From positions 124,001 to 188,000 of the forward strand of contig JACRDG010000048.1 of NCBI GenBank assembly GCA_016218715.1: a stretch of DNA of 64,000 nt, given 5' to 3'. Positions 46,167-55,093 of the stretch are shown here, in pieces. This DNA is from Desulfomonile tiedjei. GTDB taxonomy: Bacteria > Desulfobacterota > Desulfomonilia > Desulfomonilales > Desulfomonilaceae. The notes beneath the pieces are model-generated. The model saw only the letters and a program-made list of their open reading frames with translations, had not been told where the DNA came from and ran no database searches. A program made the position numbers and the translations under genes. How positions within the stretch are numbered: the first letter of the stretch is position 1; each line of letters opens with the position of its first letter.

Positions 46167-46820
46167 ATGCAGGCCCCTATGTCGGACGTTCATTATGGCA
46201 CCCACTCGAGATCTGCGTGTCGGCTCTTTTCCATGTTCCTCGGTATGATGGTCGCGGCGCTCGTCGTCGGCTGGCACGTGCCGGGGACGGCTGGGGACGC
46301 GTGGGCCAACCGGCAGGACGACACGACCATGGTTCTCTACAAGGCCAAGCAGTTACTGGCACTTTACCGGAACGGAACCAAGGTCAGGCAGTATCGGGTA
46401 TGTCTCGGGCTCAACCCCCACGGCCCAAAGCGGACCCTGGGTGACTACAGGACTCCTGAAGGCGATTACTACATCTGTTCAAAAAACACGTCCAGTCAGT
46501 TCCATCGTTTTCTCGGCATAAGCTATCCAGGTGAGAAGGACGCTCAATTTGCCTTCGAACGGGGCATGATCTCCAAAGACAAGCGTGATTCGATCCTGGC
46601 CAGGATCAAAACCAGCGGCGCGTACCCATGGGATACTGAACTTGGCGGATGGGTGGGTATCCACGGGTATCCCAGCGACGCGTACCGGGGGCTGTGGATA
46701 GCCCTGTTCTATCCCAAACCCCACAATTGGACCGACGGCTGTATCGCCATGTGGAATTACGAAATCGAAGACCTCTTCGCGCAAGTGAACATCGGGACCC
46801 CGATCAAAATCCTACCGTGA
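46167..46820 (+). CDS. L,D-transpeptidase family protein (YkuD)
   Basis: 217 residues. Signal anchor (FSMFLGMMVAALVVGWHVPG), then YkuD: LYKAKQLLALYRNGTKVRQY, GDYRTPEGDYYICSKN, WVGIHGYPS with the catalytic His, and NWTDGCIAMWNYEIEDLF with the Cys nucleophile. The usual SHGCIR is TDGCIA here. Likely cross-links peptidoglycan or attaches lipoproteins to it, in the periplasm. The SD CAGGTGAG is close to ATG 46167; ATG 46179 is the alternative start. Confidence 0.83.
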   Translation: MQAPMSDVHYGTHSRSACRLFSMFLGMMVAALVVGWHVPGTAGDAWANRQDDTTMVLYKAKQLLALYRNGTKVRQYRVCLGLNPHGPKRTLGDYRTPEGDYYICSKNTSSQFHRFLGISYPGEKDAQFAFERGMISKDKRDSILARIKTSGAYPWDTELGGWVGIHGYPSDAYRGLWIALFYPKPHNWTDGCIAMWNYEIEDLFAQVNIGTPIKILP

Positions 46821-46839
46821 CCGGCTCGCGACTGCATGA

Positions 46840-47481
46840 TCACTGTGGCGGCTCGGTGCTGCCCGGTTTACCTTTGGTCAGTCCTATGCTCTCCAGGTCG
46901 CGGCGGTTCTGCTCGAGGTACTTCTCGGCCTGTTGCACGAGGTTTTTCAAGTCCGGTGCAGAGAGCGATTGGACATAATCCATCTCGCTCTGGATTTCTT
47001 TCATCAAATTGGCGAGCTTCGCCTGCCGCTCCTCCACAAGGAGCAGGGTTGCCGTCACCTCGTCTGAGAGGCCGGAAAGCCCGAGGAGACGCTTCTTGCT
47101 GATCAACCATATCGTGGCCGGGAAAACGAGCGCAATGACAACGAGCACCACCGCAATCGCTCGGATGAGCCGAATGAGCTCCAGGCTCATCATCTTGTTC
47201 TGGTAGCTCCGAACCTCAGCCATGTGCACGGTCGAATAAATCTTGTTCAGGTTGGCATCCATCTGTTCCAGACGTTGGTCCACGGTGAGTGCGGCTCCGA
47301 CTCGGGCAGGGCGATCCGAAGGACCGGTGCCCGCCGGTTCCGAAACCCCGGGCACGGCCGGCGGTTCCTCGGCCGTGGCCTGCCAGGTGAGGATACAGCA
47401 GCAGGTCGCCAACAAGACCAGGTACAGTCCGATCCTGGCGGCAAGAGACGAAGCAGTCCTTCCGGATGTTGTCGCGCTCAT
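46840..47481 (-). CDS. Membrane protein with signal peptide and one internal helix
   Basis: 213 residues. The N-terminal signal (IGLYLVLLATCCCILTWQAT) is followed by a periplasmic Pro-rich segment, a helix QRLEQMDANLNKIYSTVHMA, a membrane span (AIAVVLVVIALVFPATIWLI) and a cytoplasmic coiled coil (MKEIQSEMDYVQSLSAPDLK). AAGGGAG precedes the ATG. It starts 14 nt after the PLP-enzyme stop, so it is in the same operon. No family recognised. Confidence 0.65.
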   Translation of the reverse strand: MSATTSGRTASSLAARIGLYLVLLATCCCILTWQATAEEPPAVPGVSEPAGTGPSDRPARVGAALTVDQRLEQMDANLNKIYSTVHMAEVRSYQNKMMSLELIRLIRAIAVVLVVIALVFPATIWLISKKRLLGLSGLSDEVTATLLLVEERQAKLANLMKEIQSEMDYVQSLSAPDLKNLVQQAEKYLEQNRRDLESIGLTKGKPGSTEPPQ

Positions 47482-47495
47482 GAAGAAAAACTCCC

Positions 47496-48686
47496 TTATC
47501 GAATTAGCCCGAGTTCCCGTCCGACACGGCCGCAGATTTCAACTACCCGTTCCAGATCTTCCTGCGTGTGGGTCGCCATGGCGCACATTCTTATTCGTTG
47601 CTGGCCCTGAGCCACGGCGGGCGACAAGACGCAGTTGGTGAAAAGGCCTTCTTGGAAGAGTCGGTGCCAGAACAGGAGGACCATCACATCGTCGCCCACA
47701 ATGATCGGCACCACTGGCGATTCGGTCGGCCCCGGATCGAAGCCGAGTCCGACGATGTTCTCCTTGAGAAAACGGGTGTTTCTCCACAGGTTTTCCCTGA
47801 TCTCGGGTTCCGTCTGGATCACTTCGAGAGCTGCCAGCGCTGCAGCGGTCGCGGCCGGAGGCATCGCGGCCGCAAAAATCAAAGCGCGGGAATTGTGTTT
47901 GATGTAAGAAATCACCCGCTTCGGTCCGGCCACAAATCCCCCCAGGGAAGCGAAGGACTTGCTGAACGTCCCCATGACGAGGTCCACGTCATCCGTAAGC
48001 CCGAAATGCTCCAGGACCCCGGCGCCTGTCTTGCCGAACACGCCGACTCCATGGGCGTCGTCCACCATGATTCGGGCATTGAAGTCTTTGCACGCGGCCA
48101 CGATCCCAGGGAGCGCGGCCAGGTTCCCTTCCATACTGTAGACACCGTCGACGACCACCAGGATGCCGCCCGGCGAATCCATACTCGCTTCCAGGTTCCT
48201 GCGCAAGGACTCCACATCATTGTGGCGGAACCGCCGCACCTTGCCGAATCCCAACCGCGTTCCGTCCACGATGCTCGCATGCACCAGTCGATCGACGACC
48301 ACCGTATCGCTTCGCCCGATCAGGGGAGCAATGACTCCCTGGCTGGTCTGAAACCCTGTCGAGAAAATCCGCACGGCCTCTTTGCCCATGAAAGCGGCCA
48401 AGCCGGCCTCAAGCTGCTCGTGAAGCTCCAACGTCCCATTGAGGAGGGGGGAACCCGAACAAGTCGTGCCATACTCCTCGAGGGCTTGTAGAGCTGCGGC
48501 CCTCACCTTCGGATGGGTCGAAAGCCCGAGATAGTTGTTCGACCCGACCATGATCATGTCACGGCCGTCGACGGTGACGTGGGTCCCTCCCAGTTTGGAG
48601 ATTGCCTTGAAATACGGGTACACGCCGGCCGCAATAGCTTCCATCTCACGGGCGGAGGCGCGGCATTTGTCAAAAAGATCGGCCAT
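47496..48686 (-). CDS. Alpha-oxoamine synthase family PLP enzyme (KBL / BioF / SPT-like)
   Basis: 396 residues. GSNNYLGLSTHPKV near residue 48, GTTCSGSPLLNGTLELHEQL near 75, DRLVHASIVDGTRLG near 130, DDAHGVGVFGKTGAG near 210, and PLP Lys in GTFSKSFASLGG near 243. The family condenses an amino acid with an acyl-CoA. Features shared with serine palmitoyltransferase (FTNCVLSPAVAQGQQRIRMC) and 2-amino-3-oxobutyrate ligase leave the substrate open. No biotin genes nearby, so BioF is unlikely. The downstream small membrane protein may be a partner. Confidence 0.85.
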   Translation of the reverse strand: MADLFDKCRASAREMEAIAAGVYPYFKAISKLGGTHVTVDGRDMIMVGSNNYLGLSTHPKVRAAALQALEEYGTTCSGSPLLNGTLELHEQLEAGLAAFMGKEAVRIFSTGFQTSQGVIAPLIGRSDTVVVDRLVHASIVDGTRLGFGKVRRFRHNDVESLRRNLEASMDSPGGILVVVDGVYSMEGNLAALPGIVAACKDFNARIMVDDAHGVGVFGKTGAGVLEHFGLTDDVDLVMGTFSKSFASLGGFVAGPKRVISYIKHNSRALIFAAAMPPAATAAALAALEVIQTEPEIRENLWRNTRFLKENIVGLGFDPGPTESPVVPIIVGDDVMVLLFWHRLFQEGLFTNCVLSPAVAQGQQRIRMCAMATHTQEDLERVVEICGRVGRELGLIR

Positions 48687-48840
48687 AGGAGAATGATTTC
48701 CGTTCAGAGACTTTTTCTCGGTGGTTCCTTATGCCTCAGAGGGGCAGGGATCGTCAAGAGCCTGTCCGCCAAAGCGGCTGGGTGAAACGGTCGGAAAGCC
48801 TGGCAACTGCTATATACCACATCTTGCGCCGATTCGTACA

Positions 48841-48872
48841 AGGAAAAGAGGGCCTCTGAGGGCCCTCTTTTC
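48841..48872. terminator. Bidirectional intrinsic terminator
   Basis: GGAAAAGAGGGC (48841-48852) and GCCCTCTTTTCC (48861-48872) form a perfect 12-bp stem with an 8-nt loop. A T run follows on the minus strand (after the sat operon) and A/T ends on the other. Confidence 0.75.
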
Positions 48873-48906
48873 CCATGGCATAGACCGGAGGCCAGTCCCG
48901 GCGCTT

Positions 48907-49206
48907 CTAGAATTTGGCCAGGAATGCCGCCATAATGTCGACCGACTCTTTCTCGACGATCGTGTCGAAGATCTTGTCCTTCACGTCTTTGGGCAGAAGC
49001 TCGATGCTCTTGGTTGTCGCGCTGTCGAACTTCGCCGTGGGGAAGAGCTTCAGGATCTTGTCCCTTTGTGCCGCGTCCGCATAGACTCTGAGCACTTTCA
49101 GGCCGGCAAGCATTTCTTCGCACAGATCACCAAGACCGGCTTTCGAGAGCTTTGCGTATCTATCTTCATTAATCCAGATATTTATGGGGAATTTCTCCTC
49201 GGACAT
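48907..49206 (-). CDS. Small protein downstream of sat
   Basis: 99 residues. Sequence is helical, with alternating charges (INEDRYAKLSKAGLGDLCEE, SIELLPKDVKDKIFDTIVEK). A single Cys. No signal peptide; cytoplasmic. The ATG lies 11 nt after the sat stop with GAGGTGACACA upstream, and a terminator follows, so sat plus this gene is a complete operon. No known family recognised; a role in sulfate activation is inferred from position only. Confidence 0.7.
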   Translation of the reverse strand: MSEEKFPINIWINEDRYAKLSKAGLGDLCEEMLAGLKVLRVYADAAQRDKILKLFPTAKFDSATTKSIELLPKDVKDKIFDTIVEKESVDIMAAFLAKF

Positions 49207-49217
49207 TGTGTCACCTC

Positions 49218-50471
49218 CTACTTCATCGGGGGAATTTCAAAGACTGGGATTCTCTTCTCGAGATAGTCATCCGTGACGAACGGAGAACCGAAGCCGTATT
49301 TCTCGCCGCACTCCATCATAACGTCGAAAACTTCGGGCCGGTAGATCAACCGGGGCGGCTTGACACCGTCCACCACGATACTCCGAACCACGGTGCCGCT
49401 GAATTTCTGCCACTCGCTCTTGTGGTTGCAGAGTCCTTCGGAAGTGATCTCACCGCAATGCGGGCAGAACAGCCAGTTCATGGAATAGACCGGGACGATG
49501 TCCAGCTCGTCTTTGACCGTAGCGAGGAGGTTGTGAGCGTCATAGGCTCCGTAGTAGGTTCCGACCCCAGCGTGATCCCGGCCATACATATGGTGGGTCA
49601 GACCGAGGTTGGTTCGAAGCGCGGCATGGAAGACCGCTTCCCGGGGGCCTGCATATCGCATATCCCAGAATGTCAGAGAAGTCAGATGGTTGTGATCGCC
49701 AAAGTAACCGGACTTCCTCAACTCGTCCTGGGTCAGGATGATCGCTTCGTCGATGTAGTCGCCCTTACGTTTGGCGCCGATGATCGCGTTCACCAGCACG
49801 CCGACGTACGGCTTGTCGATGGGAAGTTCCGCGTAGGTCTGGAACCACGCGCCCTTCATGAGCCACTCATGGCCGGTGTGGGGCACATTGCGGGTCTGGT
49901 GGGCTACGACGCGCTTCCAACCCCTTTCAGCGAACCGCTTTCTCATCTCCAGCGGCGGGATGAAGTACGGATCGTACGGGGCATTGATTTTCGGACGGTT
50001 CACCAACGTGATATTGCCCGCGAGGAACTTATCGGCGTACGCGTACGTACGCGCACAGCCGGGATGCTTGGCTTCATCGGTTCCGTAGACCGCCTTGCAC
50101 ATCTCTTTTTTGTCATAATCGAAGATCTCGGAGATCTCCATGATCGCCATGGGGTTGCCGTTGAAGGTGAGCAACACGCTCATACCCGGTTTGAGACCGA
50201 GCTTGGCAATCTCCTCGGCCGTCAGGTCGAAGAGAATGGGGATGCTCCAGACCGTTCCGTCGGCCAGCCTCATCTTCTTGCAGACCGAGTCCACATCGGC
50301 CTTGCCCATGAACCCCTGAAGCGGTGAAAAGAATCCGTAGGATATCCCTATTACTTCGTTGGCGATCTGGCTCCTGATGGGGATCTGCACCAGGTTCTTG
50401 ATCTTCTCTTTTGCCTCGGCAGGCTCCATGATTCTTTCGACTATGGGCTTTCTGCCATGTCCTAGTTCCAT
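49218..50471 (-). CDS. sat: Sulfate adenylyltransferase (ATP sulfurylase), dissimilatory type
   Basis: 417 residues. Makes adenosine phosphosulfate from sulfate and ATP, the first step of sulfate respiration. HQTRNVPHTGHEWLMKGA near residue 205 holds the QxRN and HxGH motifs, ALRTNLGLTHHMYGRDHAGVG lies near 290, and CPHCGEITSEGLCNHK near 340 is the zinc lobe of the sulfate-reducer type. No fused APS kinase. The SD AAAGGAGAAAGGAT is very strong. apr and dsr genes are not in this window. Confidence 0.95.
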   Translation of the reverse strand: MELGHGRKPIVERIMEPAEAKEKIKNLVQIPIRSQIANEVIGISYGFFSPLQGFMGKADVDSVCKKMRLADGTVWSIPILFDLTAEEIAKLGLKPGMSVLLTFNGNPMAIMEISEIFDYDKKEMCKAVYGTDEAKHPGCARTYAYADKFLAGNITLVNRPKINAPYDPYFIPPLEMRKRFAERGWKRVVAHQTRNVPHTGHEWLMKGAWFQTYAELPIDKPYVGVLVNAIIGAKRKGDYIDEAIILTQDELRKSGYFGDHNHLTSLTFWDMRYAGPREAVFHAALRTNLGLTHHMYGRDHAGVGTYYGAYDAHNLLATVKDELDIVPVYSMNWLFCPHCGEITSEGLCNHKSEWQKFSGTVVRSIVVDGVKPPRLIYRPEVFDVMMECGEKYGFGSPFVTDDYLEKRIPVFEIPPMK

Positions 50472-51058
50472 ATCCTTTCTCCTTTCTCTACCTCAAGGTC
50501 CTCCTTTTACGTCAAAAAAAAGACCTTTCTTCCTAAAACAAGCCGCAGCCCTTGCAGGCCGCGGCGTTAAGACCCTCGTTATTCAGCCGCACGAGCGATG
50601 AAATTCTGTCAGGAATTTGACAAAAAGAAAGATTGTCCCGGAAAGCACCTATGGTGATGAAATTCGCGTGTCTTGTCAAGAACAAAACGACTCCGTACCG
50701 TACACCCACTGCGTAGTTCGGGCCACCGGTCCACCACCGGTGGAGGAGAGTGCCACCCTTTTGTGAAACCAAGTACTTAGCGCTCAGAATCCGACTCCAC
50801 GGAACACCCCGCGAGTACTAGTAGCAATTGGCATGCCATGCCTTGCCGGATGCAAAGTTCGGGACGAGGCTGGAGATTAGCAGCCGTCACCACCCCGGCC
50901 AGCCCCCTTCATCACTCCGATCCGGTCCGAAGGTGTCGGATTTCTTTTCACAGTGTCAAACCCGCCGACACCGCGGCACTCTTCATTCTTTCACCTGTTG
51001 GCGCGTGCAGTGGGATGGAGTGATTCCGTGATTGGTCGCGGGCGCTCTGTGAGGTCTG
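50472..51058. other. Upstream region of sat with hairpins; no gene
   Basis: 587 nt. Inverted repeat TGTCA-N6-TGACA at 50607-50622, about 140 nt before sat, could be an operator. A perfect 8-bp stem CCACCGGT/ACCGGTGG lies at 50723-50743. No reading frame with an SD is visible. An exact sat promoter was not identified. Confidence 0.4.
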
Positions 51059-51997
51059 TCAGCGCCGGGCCGTGAGGAGTTCCGGAATGTCCCAGCGAGC
51101 GCGAACCGGCCCCATGGGCGAGTCGGCAAACCGCTTGGCCACCCGTGTCCCGACTAGTTCCGAAGGAGAGAAATAGGCGAGAGGATTGTACAGGTTGTTC
51201 TTGACCCGGACTTCCAAGTGCAGGTGCGGACCGGTGGAACGACCGGTATTCCCGACCAGGGCTATTTTTTGGCCCTGCTGCACTTTGTCGTTCTTCTTCA
51301 CGAGTATCTGATTGAGATGCGCGTAGTAGGTGTACACGCCCTGACCGTGATAGACGAGGACCGTGTTGCCATACCGTCGGAAGCGCTTGCGGCTGCCTGT
51401 AAATATCACCCTTCCGTCGGCACACGACAACACGGGGGTGCCGACTGCCGCCGCGATGTCGAGTCCCTTATGGAAGCGGCCCCAACGGTGACCGAATGGC
51501 GAGGTCATCACTCCCTTGGCCACGGGGAATTTCAGGTTGGGAACCGATGGGTCCCGTTGGCCCCGTAGCGCCTTCACCACCACGCTACCCAGTTCTTTGG
51601 TGGACGAAGCTCCGCTCGCCGCGCACTGCGCCTTCCACCCACTGTTCTTGTCTTGATCGTTGTCGGCCAACAAAGCGCTAGACGGCAGAAAGACCGTCTC
51701 CCCTGCTTTCAGCTCCCCGTCAGTCTTCAGGTTGTTGATCTTCGCCACCTTGCCCATCTCCAAGCCATAGACATCGCAGATGTGACGGAGGGTTTCGCCT
51801 GCCCCGACGATATGGAACGCGCCGTCATCCTCGGAGCGAGCGGGGGTCGGATCTTTTTGGGCGACTTTGATCTTGATCTTTTCCGGGGGTTTAGAGCTGG
51901 AATCGTTCCTAACTAATCCGAGGGATGAGGAGCATGCTCCAACGAATGGTAGAAGGAGTACCAGAAGTATTTTGATTATATATTTAAATTGACTCAC
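51059..51997 (-). CDS. NlpD-like M23 lipoprotein with LysM
   Basis: 312 residues. Lipobox FVGAC after ILLVLLLPFV, so lipid-anchored. LysM (FHIVGAGETLRHICDVYGLE) near 80-125. The M23 domain from about 170 has HKGLDIAAAVGTPV with the first zinc His and HLHLE near the end, but the RHG-type second position reads SPFGHRWGRFHKG, so the active site may be complete or slightly altered. Hydrolyses or binds peptidoglycan at division sites, as NlpD/EnvC do. GTG 51997 is preferred because AAGGGTG lies about 11 nt upstream; a weaker TTG at 52054 would lengthen the n-region. Confidence 0.8.
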   Translation of the reverse strand: MSQFKYIIKILLVLLLPFVGACSSSLGLVRNDSSSKPPEKIKIKVAQKDPTPARSEDDGAFHIVGAGETLRHICDVYGLEMGKVAKINNLKTDGELKAGETVFLPSSALLADNDQDKNSGWKAQCAASGASSTKELGSVVVKALRGQRDPSVPNLKFPVAKGVMTSPFGHRWGRFHKGLDIAAAVGTPVLSCADGRVIFTGSRKRFRRYGNTVLVYHGQGVYTYYAHLNQILVKKNDKVQQGQKIALVGNTGRSTGPHLHLEVRVKNNLYNPLAYFSPSELVGTRVAKRFADSPMGPVRARWDIPELLTARR

Positions 51998-52360
51998 TAA
52001 CCGTACACCCTTATTGATTGCGGCGATTGTACCATACTTCGAGTATTTTGGCAATGAGTTACTATAACAGCTTAATTTCGATTGTATTTCTTATCTTTGA
52101 TATGGCGAGCCAGATCTTGACGAACCTCGAGTGCTCGGCCCCCCGCTATTCGTCACACGTGCTGGAACCAGGGATTACAAGGGCCTTTTTTGTCTTCGGC
52201 GACGCTACGTTGGAGCGCCGATGGCCGGATGGTAAGTTTCTTCGCGGTCTCCACCAGCTATCCGGCAATTCTCAGGGCGCTCCATTGTACCCCTGACCGG
52301 GGGGCAGAAAGGCTCCTGCCTGGTCCGCATCCCCGGTTCCGCTGCGTGTTCGATGGACGG
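51998..52360. other. AT-rich intergenic region
   Basis: Positions 52030-52110 are clearly more AT-rich than the genes around them, as expected for the promoter of the M23 gene (a TATAGT on the minus strand is a weak -10 candidate). No gene. Confidence 0.35.
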
Positions 52361-52870
52361 CTAGTTGCTGGCACCAGGCGCTGCCGGGCGAGCTACCGGG
52401 GCCGGAGCAGGAGACTGTGCCGGAGCCGGGGCAGCAACCTGCGCCGGAGCAGGGGCCAATTTGGCCGGGTCGTTGAGAGCTTGCTGCGCGTCAGCAGTCT
52501 TCTTGGTGGCGATAGAGGCCATCTGCTGCTTTATGGTGTCCAACTCGGACTGGTATTGCTGCATCTGCTTGGAGAGGCTAGCTTCCGAGCTCTGTTTCAG
52601 ATCGGTAAGTTGCGACTCCAGCTTCGTTATGGCGGAATCGAGCTGCACTCGCTGTTTGATGAGGTTGTCGATGGAACCGGTCAGCGCCCTGGTCTGAGCC
52701 TCGGTACCGGCAGCGCTCTGCTGTTTGGCCTGATCAATTTGTCCCGCAACGCGCTGCGCCCTCTGTTCCAGCAGGATCATCTGCGTCGAAACATCGTCGG
52801 CATACGCCATGAGACTGAAGCTGACGACAACCAGCGAGACAATCATCGTCATTGTCGCGATCTTCTTCAT
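52361..52870 (-). CDS. Secreted coiled-coil protein with Pro/Ala tail
   Basis: 169 residues. Signal peptide (MKKIATMTMIVSLVVVSFSL, then MAYA), then about 95 residues of heptads (TQMILLEQRAQRVAGQIDQA, LDSAITKLESQLTDLKQSSE), then a repetitive Pro-Ala tail (PAPAQVAAPAPAQSPAPAPV) suited to span peptidoglycan. The SD AGGAGTGGAAAC precedes ATG 52870. Function unknown; periplasmic. Confidence 0.65.
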   Translation of the reverse strand: MKKIATMTMIVSLVVVSFSLMAYADDVSTQMILLEQRAQRVAGQIDQAKQQSAAGTEAQTRALTGSIDNLIKQRVQLDSAITKLESQLTDLKQSSEASLSKQMQQYQSELDTIKQQMASIATKKTADAQQALNDPAKLAPAPAQVAAPAPAQSPAPAPVARPAAPGASN

Positions 52871-53553
52871 GTTTCCACTCCTGTGTCCGGTGATGTGAGG
52901 CATGGGGCCTCTCTCTTTGCTCGGGGGTGATTCTTATCACATGAAACCAAAAAATCAAGACTTTTCTTAGTAATCCTAGTCTGTTTATTCTATTATTACA
53001 AGTAATCCTTGAAGCTTTAGGCTCTGTACGACACTCCGATTACCCTTTGTCTCCAGTCTGAATTCAGATCACACGCGCACGCATTGGGCGAACCTGGCCG
53101 CCTCCCGTTCAATCGCGATCCTGTTGGACAAGACTGGCATCAGGCCGTGGTGCGGTCGGCCCAGGCATCTTTGCCGAGTGCTCGGATTCGCAAATACGGT
53201 GTCTCGCTTGAATCTCATGTCCTGGTTTTTTCAGTAGGTTGGGCAACTTGTCAGCTTCTGCCGCGAGGAGATGTCCCGTCCGAGGGGGGAAACAGGTAAA
53301 TGAGCGACCTATTTGCGCCTCAGGGGACTTAGGATGGGTGACAGCGGCGAGCCGGATTCCCCTGTCTTCTCGATAAAGTGTTGGAGAGATTTTCCTTCGG
53401 ATCGAGCGATGCTTGAAAAACCGGCCCCATTCTTGTTTACTTTTCCAGACCCTGGTGATAGAGATTCCGTCGAAAAGCACGAGATGGAGCCCCCATTTCG
53501 TAGACCTCGAACGAGGGGATCGAGCGCACAAAGGAAAAGGAGCTGCCGAGGGG
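52871..53553. other. Long intergenic region with degenerate family-A element
   Basis: 683 nt. GCAAATACGGTGTCTCGC at about 53190 matches the start of family A. AT-rich 52930-53010 is probably the promoter region of the minus-strand gene. No frame here has an SD and known domain. Confidence 0.4.
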
Positions 53554-54888
53554 TTGACTCACTCACTGAAGTCGAGAGTGCTGCGAAAGGAATGGCGAGG
53601 ACGCGAGACCTGCCGCCAGGAAAAGGGACAAGCTCGCCGACATCTCCGAACAGGGCGGGCTCTTGTGCTGCTGGCATCGCTTGCCGCGCTCGTCCCGGAC
53701 CTGGGATTCACTGCCCCCCCACCGGTCGAAACAGTACCGGGCGGCTTTTTCTACACGGTGACGCACCTCCATGCGATCGTTTACCTGGGTCTGTTCGTAG
53801 TTTTTGTGTCATCGGTGGCGAACCTGGTGCTTCAGGGTTGGTTATTCCGTGGCGACCGCTCGCTGGTCAGCCTTTTCTCCCCATTTGGGAGGTCCGAAGG
53901 GCTTTCCGTACGAGTGCCCCGAACAAGAGGCTTGAAACGACAGGGGCGTGATGCATCCGCCGCGGGCCACGGCGCTCCTGAAATGATGCAGAGTGGCATT
54001 CTCGCGGTTCGCCGGGCTGAGACGGGCGCAGAGGCCGCGGGCACCGAGCAGGAACCTACGCCCCTGGATGGGGTGGATCACCCGATGCCGAAATTCACCT
54101 CGCGGGTACCGGCCCAAACCGGCGCACCGAGAATGGTGGACAGCCAGCCCGAGCAGCGAGGCGCGAGCCAGGATTTCCGATTCATGGCCGCGGTGGATGT
54201 CCCGAGCCGCGAGGAGATGGACCGGCGCGAGAAACTGCAAGTCGTGGTTCGTGGGTCAGTAATTGGCCCAGACGGACAGGGGATTCCTTCGGTGATCGTC
54301 TACCTCAGCGACGAGCACGGCAACCGCCTAGGTCAGTCTTGCCGAACCCAGCCTGATACCGGAGAATTCAAGGTCTCGGTGCACGAGCCGGGACGTTACC
54401 TCGTCAACGCGTACAAACGCGGATACATTCTGGAGAGCCACGATCCGATGGTTCTCCCCATCGAATCAGGCAAGATCGAGGGCTTCAACATCAGAATGCT
54501 CCCTGAGGGTTGCACGGTTGACGGCAGGGTCTCCGCAGAGCAGGACGGAACGCCCGTTGCCGGCGTCGAAGTGAGGTGTTTGTGCCGGGCCGGAGGCTTT
54601 GTCCGCTCCGCTATCACGGACCCCGAAGGAAATTTCGCCATTTCCGGAATACCCGTGAACTCCGTGTGCCACCTGGAATTGCTGGGAGAAGGCGGCGGCG
54701 TATTGACTCGGTCCGAGCCCTTTGAAACCGTCCAGAAAAAAGCGATTCACCGGTCCCTGACTCTGCCTGCCACAGCGGCGAGCCCTGCCTCTGCTTCATC
54801 CTCGGGGGCCAAAGACCCGACCGAGTGGGGGGGAGGAACCCCTGAAGACCCGTTACCCAATCCGGGATCGACAATTGCGACTCCGTGA
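53554..54888 (+). CDS. Membrane protein with carboxypeptidase-regulatory-like repeats
   Basis: 444 residues from a TTG at 53554, preceded by AAAAGGAG 11 nt upstream; the frame is open from 53413, so the start is unsure. Two hydrophobic helices (LVLLASLAALVPDLGFTAPP and IVYLGLFVVFVSSVANLVLQ), a low-complexity linker, then two Ig-like carboxypeptidase-regulatory domains near 215-375 (VVRGSVIGPDGQGIPSVIVY, YLVNAYKRGYILESHD; VDGRVSAEQDGTPVAGVEVR, SAITDPEGNFAISGIPV). Such domains mediate adhesion or carbohydrate-related stability. A Pro/Gly-rich tail. Confidence 0.6.
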   Translation: MTHSLKSRVLRKEWRGRETCRQEKGQARRHLRTGRALVLLASLAALVPDLGFTAPPPVETVPGGFFYTVTHLHAIVYLGLFVVFVSSVANLVLQGWLFRGDRSLVSLFSPFGRSEGLSVRVPRTRGLKRQGRDASAAGHGAPEMMQSGILAVRRAETGAEAAGTEQEPTPLDGVDHPMPKFTSRVPAQTGAPRMVDSQPEQRGASQDFRFMAAVDVPSREEMDRREKLQVVVRGSVIGPDGQGIPSVIVYLSDEHGNRLGQSCRTQPDTGEFKVSVHEPGRYLVNAYKRGYILESHDPMVLPIESGKIEGFNIRMLPEGCTVDGRVSAEQDGTPVAGVEVRCLCRAGGFVRSAITDPEGNFAISGIPVNSVCHLELLGEGGGVLTRSEPFETVQKKAIHRSLTLPATAASPASASSSGAKDPTEWGGGTPEDPLPNPGSTIATP

Positions 54889-54939
54889 CGCGCTATAAGC
54901 ACCGATCAAGACGAAAGATCGACCCACGCTATCTGAAAC

Positions 54940-55093
54940 CGATTCGCTTTCCAAGTAGTAATCCAGGGGGAATTTTCTTGTGTGAATCCCGCGTCTCTCG
55001 GCACTCCCAAGCCCCCTTCGAGAAACCGGCCTTTTATGCAGAAAGGTCTGGGGAAAAGCCTTTTTTCGGAAAGGTTCTCTCCCGAGGTATTCT
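54940..55093. repeat. Family-B element between convergent genes
   Basis: Most of the 54889-55093 gap. Holds GGGGAAAAGCCTTTTTT with CGGAAAGGTTCTCTCCC (55039-55082), an imperfect stem like that after leuA, preceded by GATTCGCTTTCCAAGTAGTA. It lies between two convergent genes and may serve as their terminator. Confidence 0.6.

Noticed and set aside
53313-53951. 212-codon plus-strand frame overlapping the regulatory-domain gene
   Set aside because: The other frame carries the membrane helices and Ig-like repeats; this one has random Arg/Pro-rich composition.
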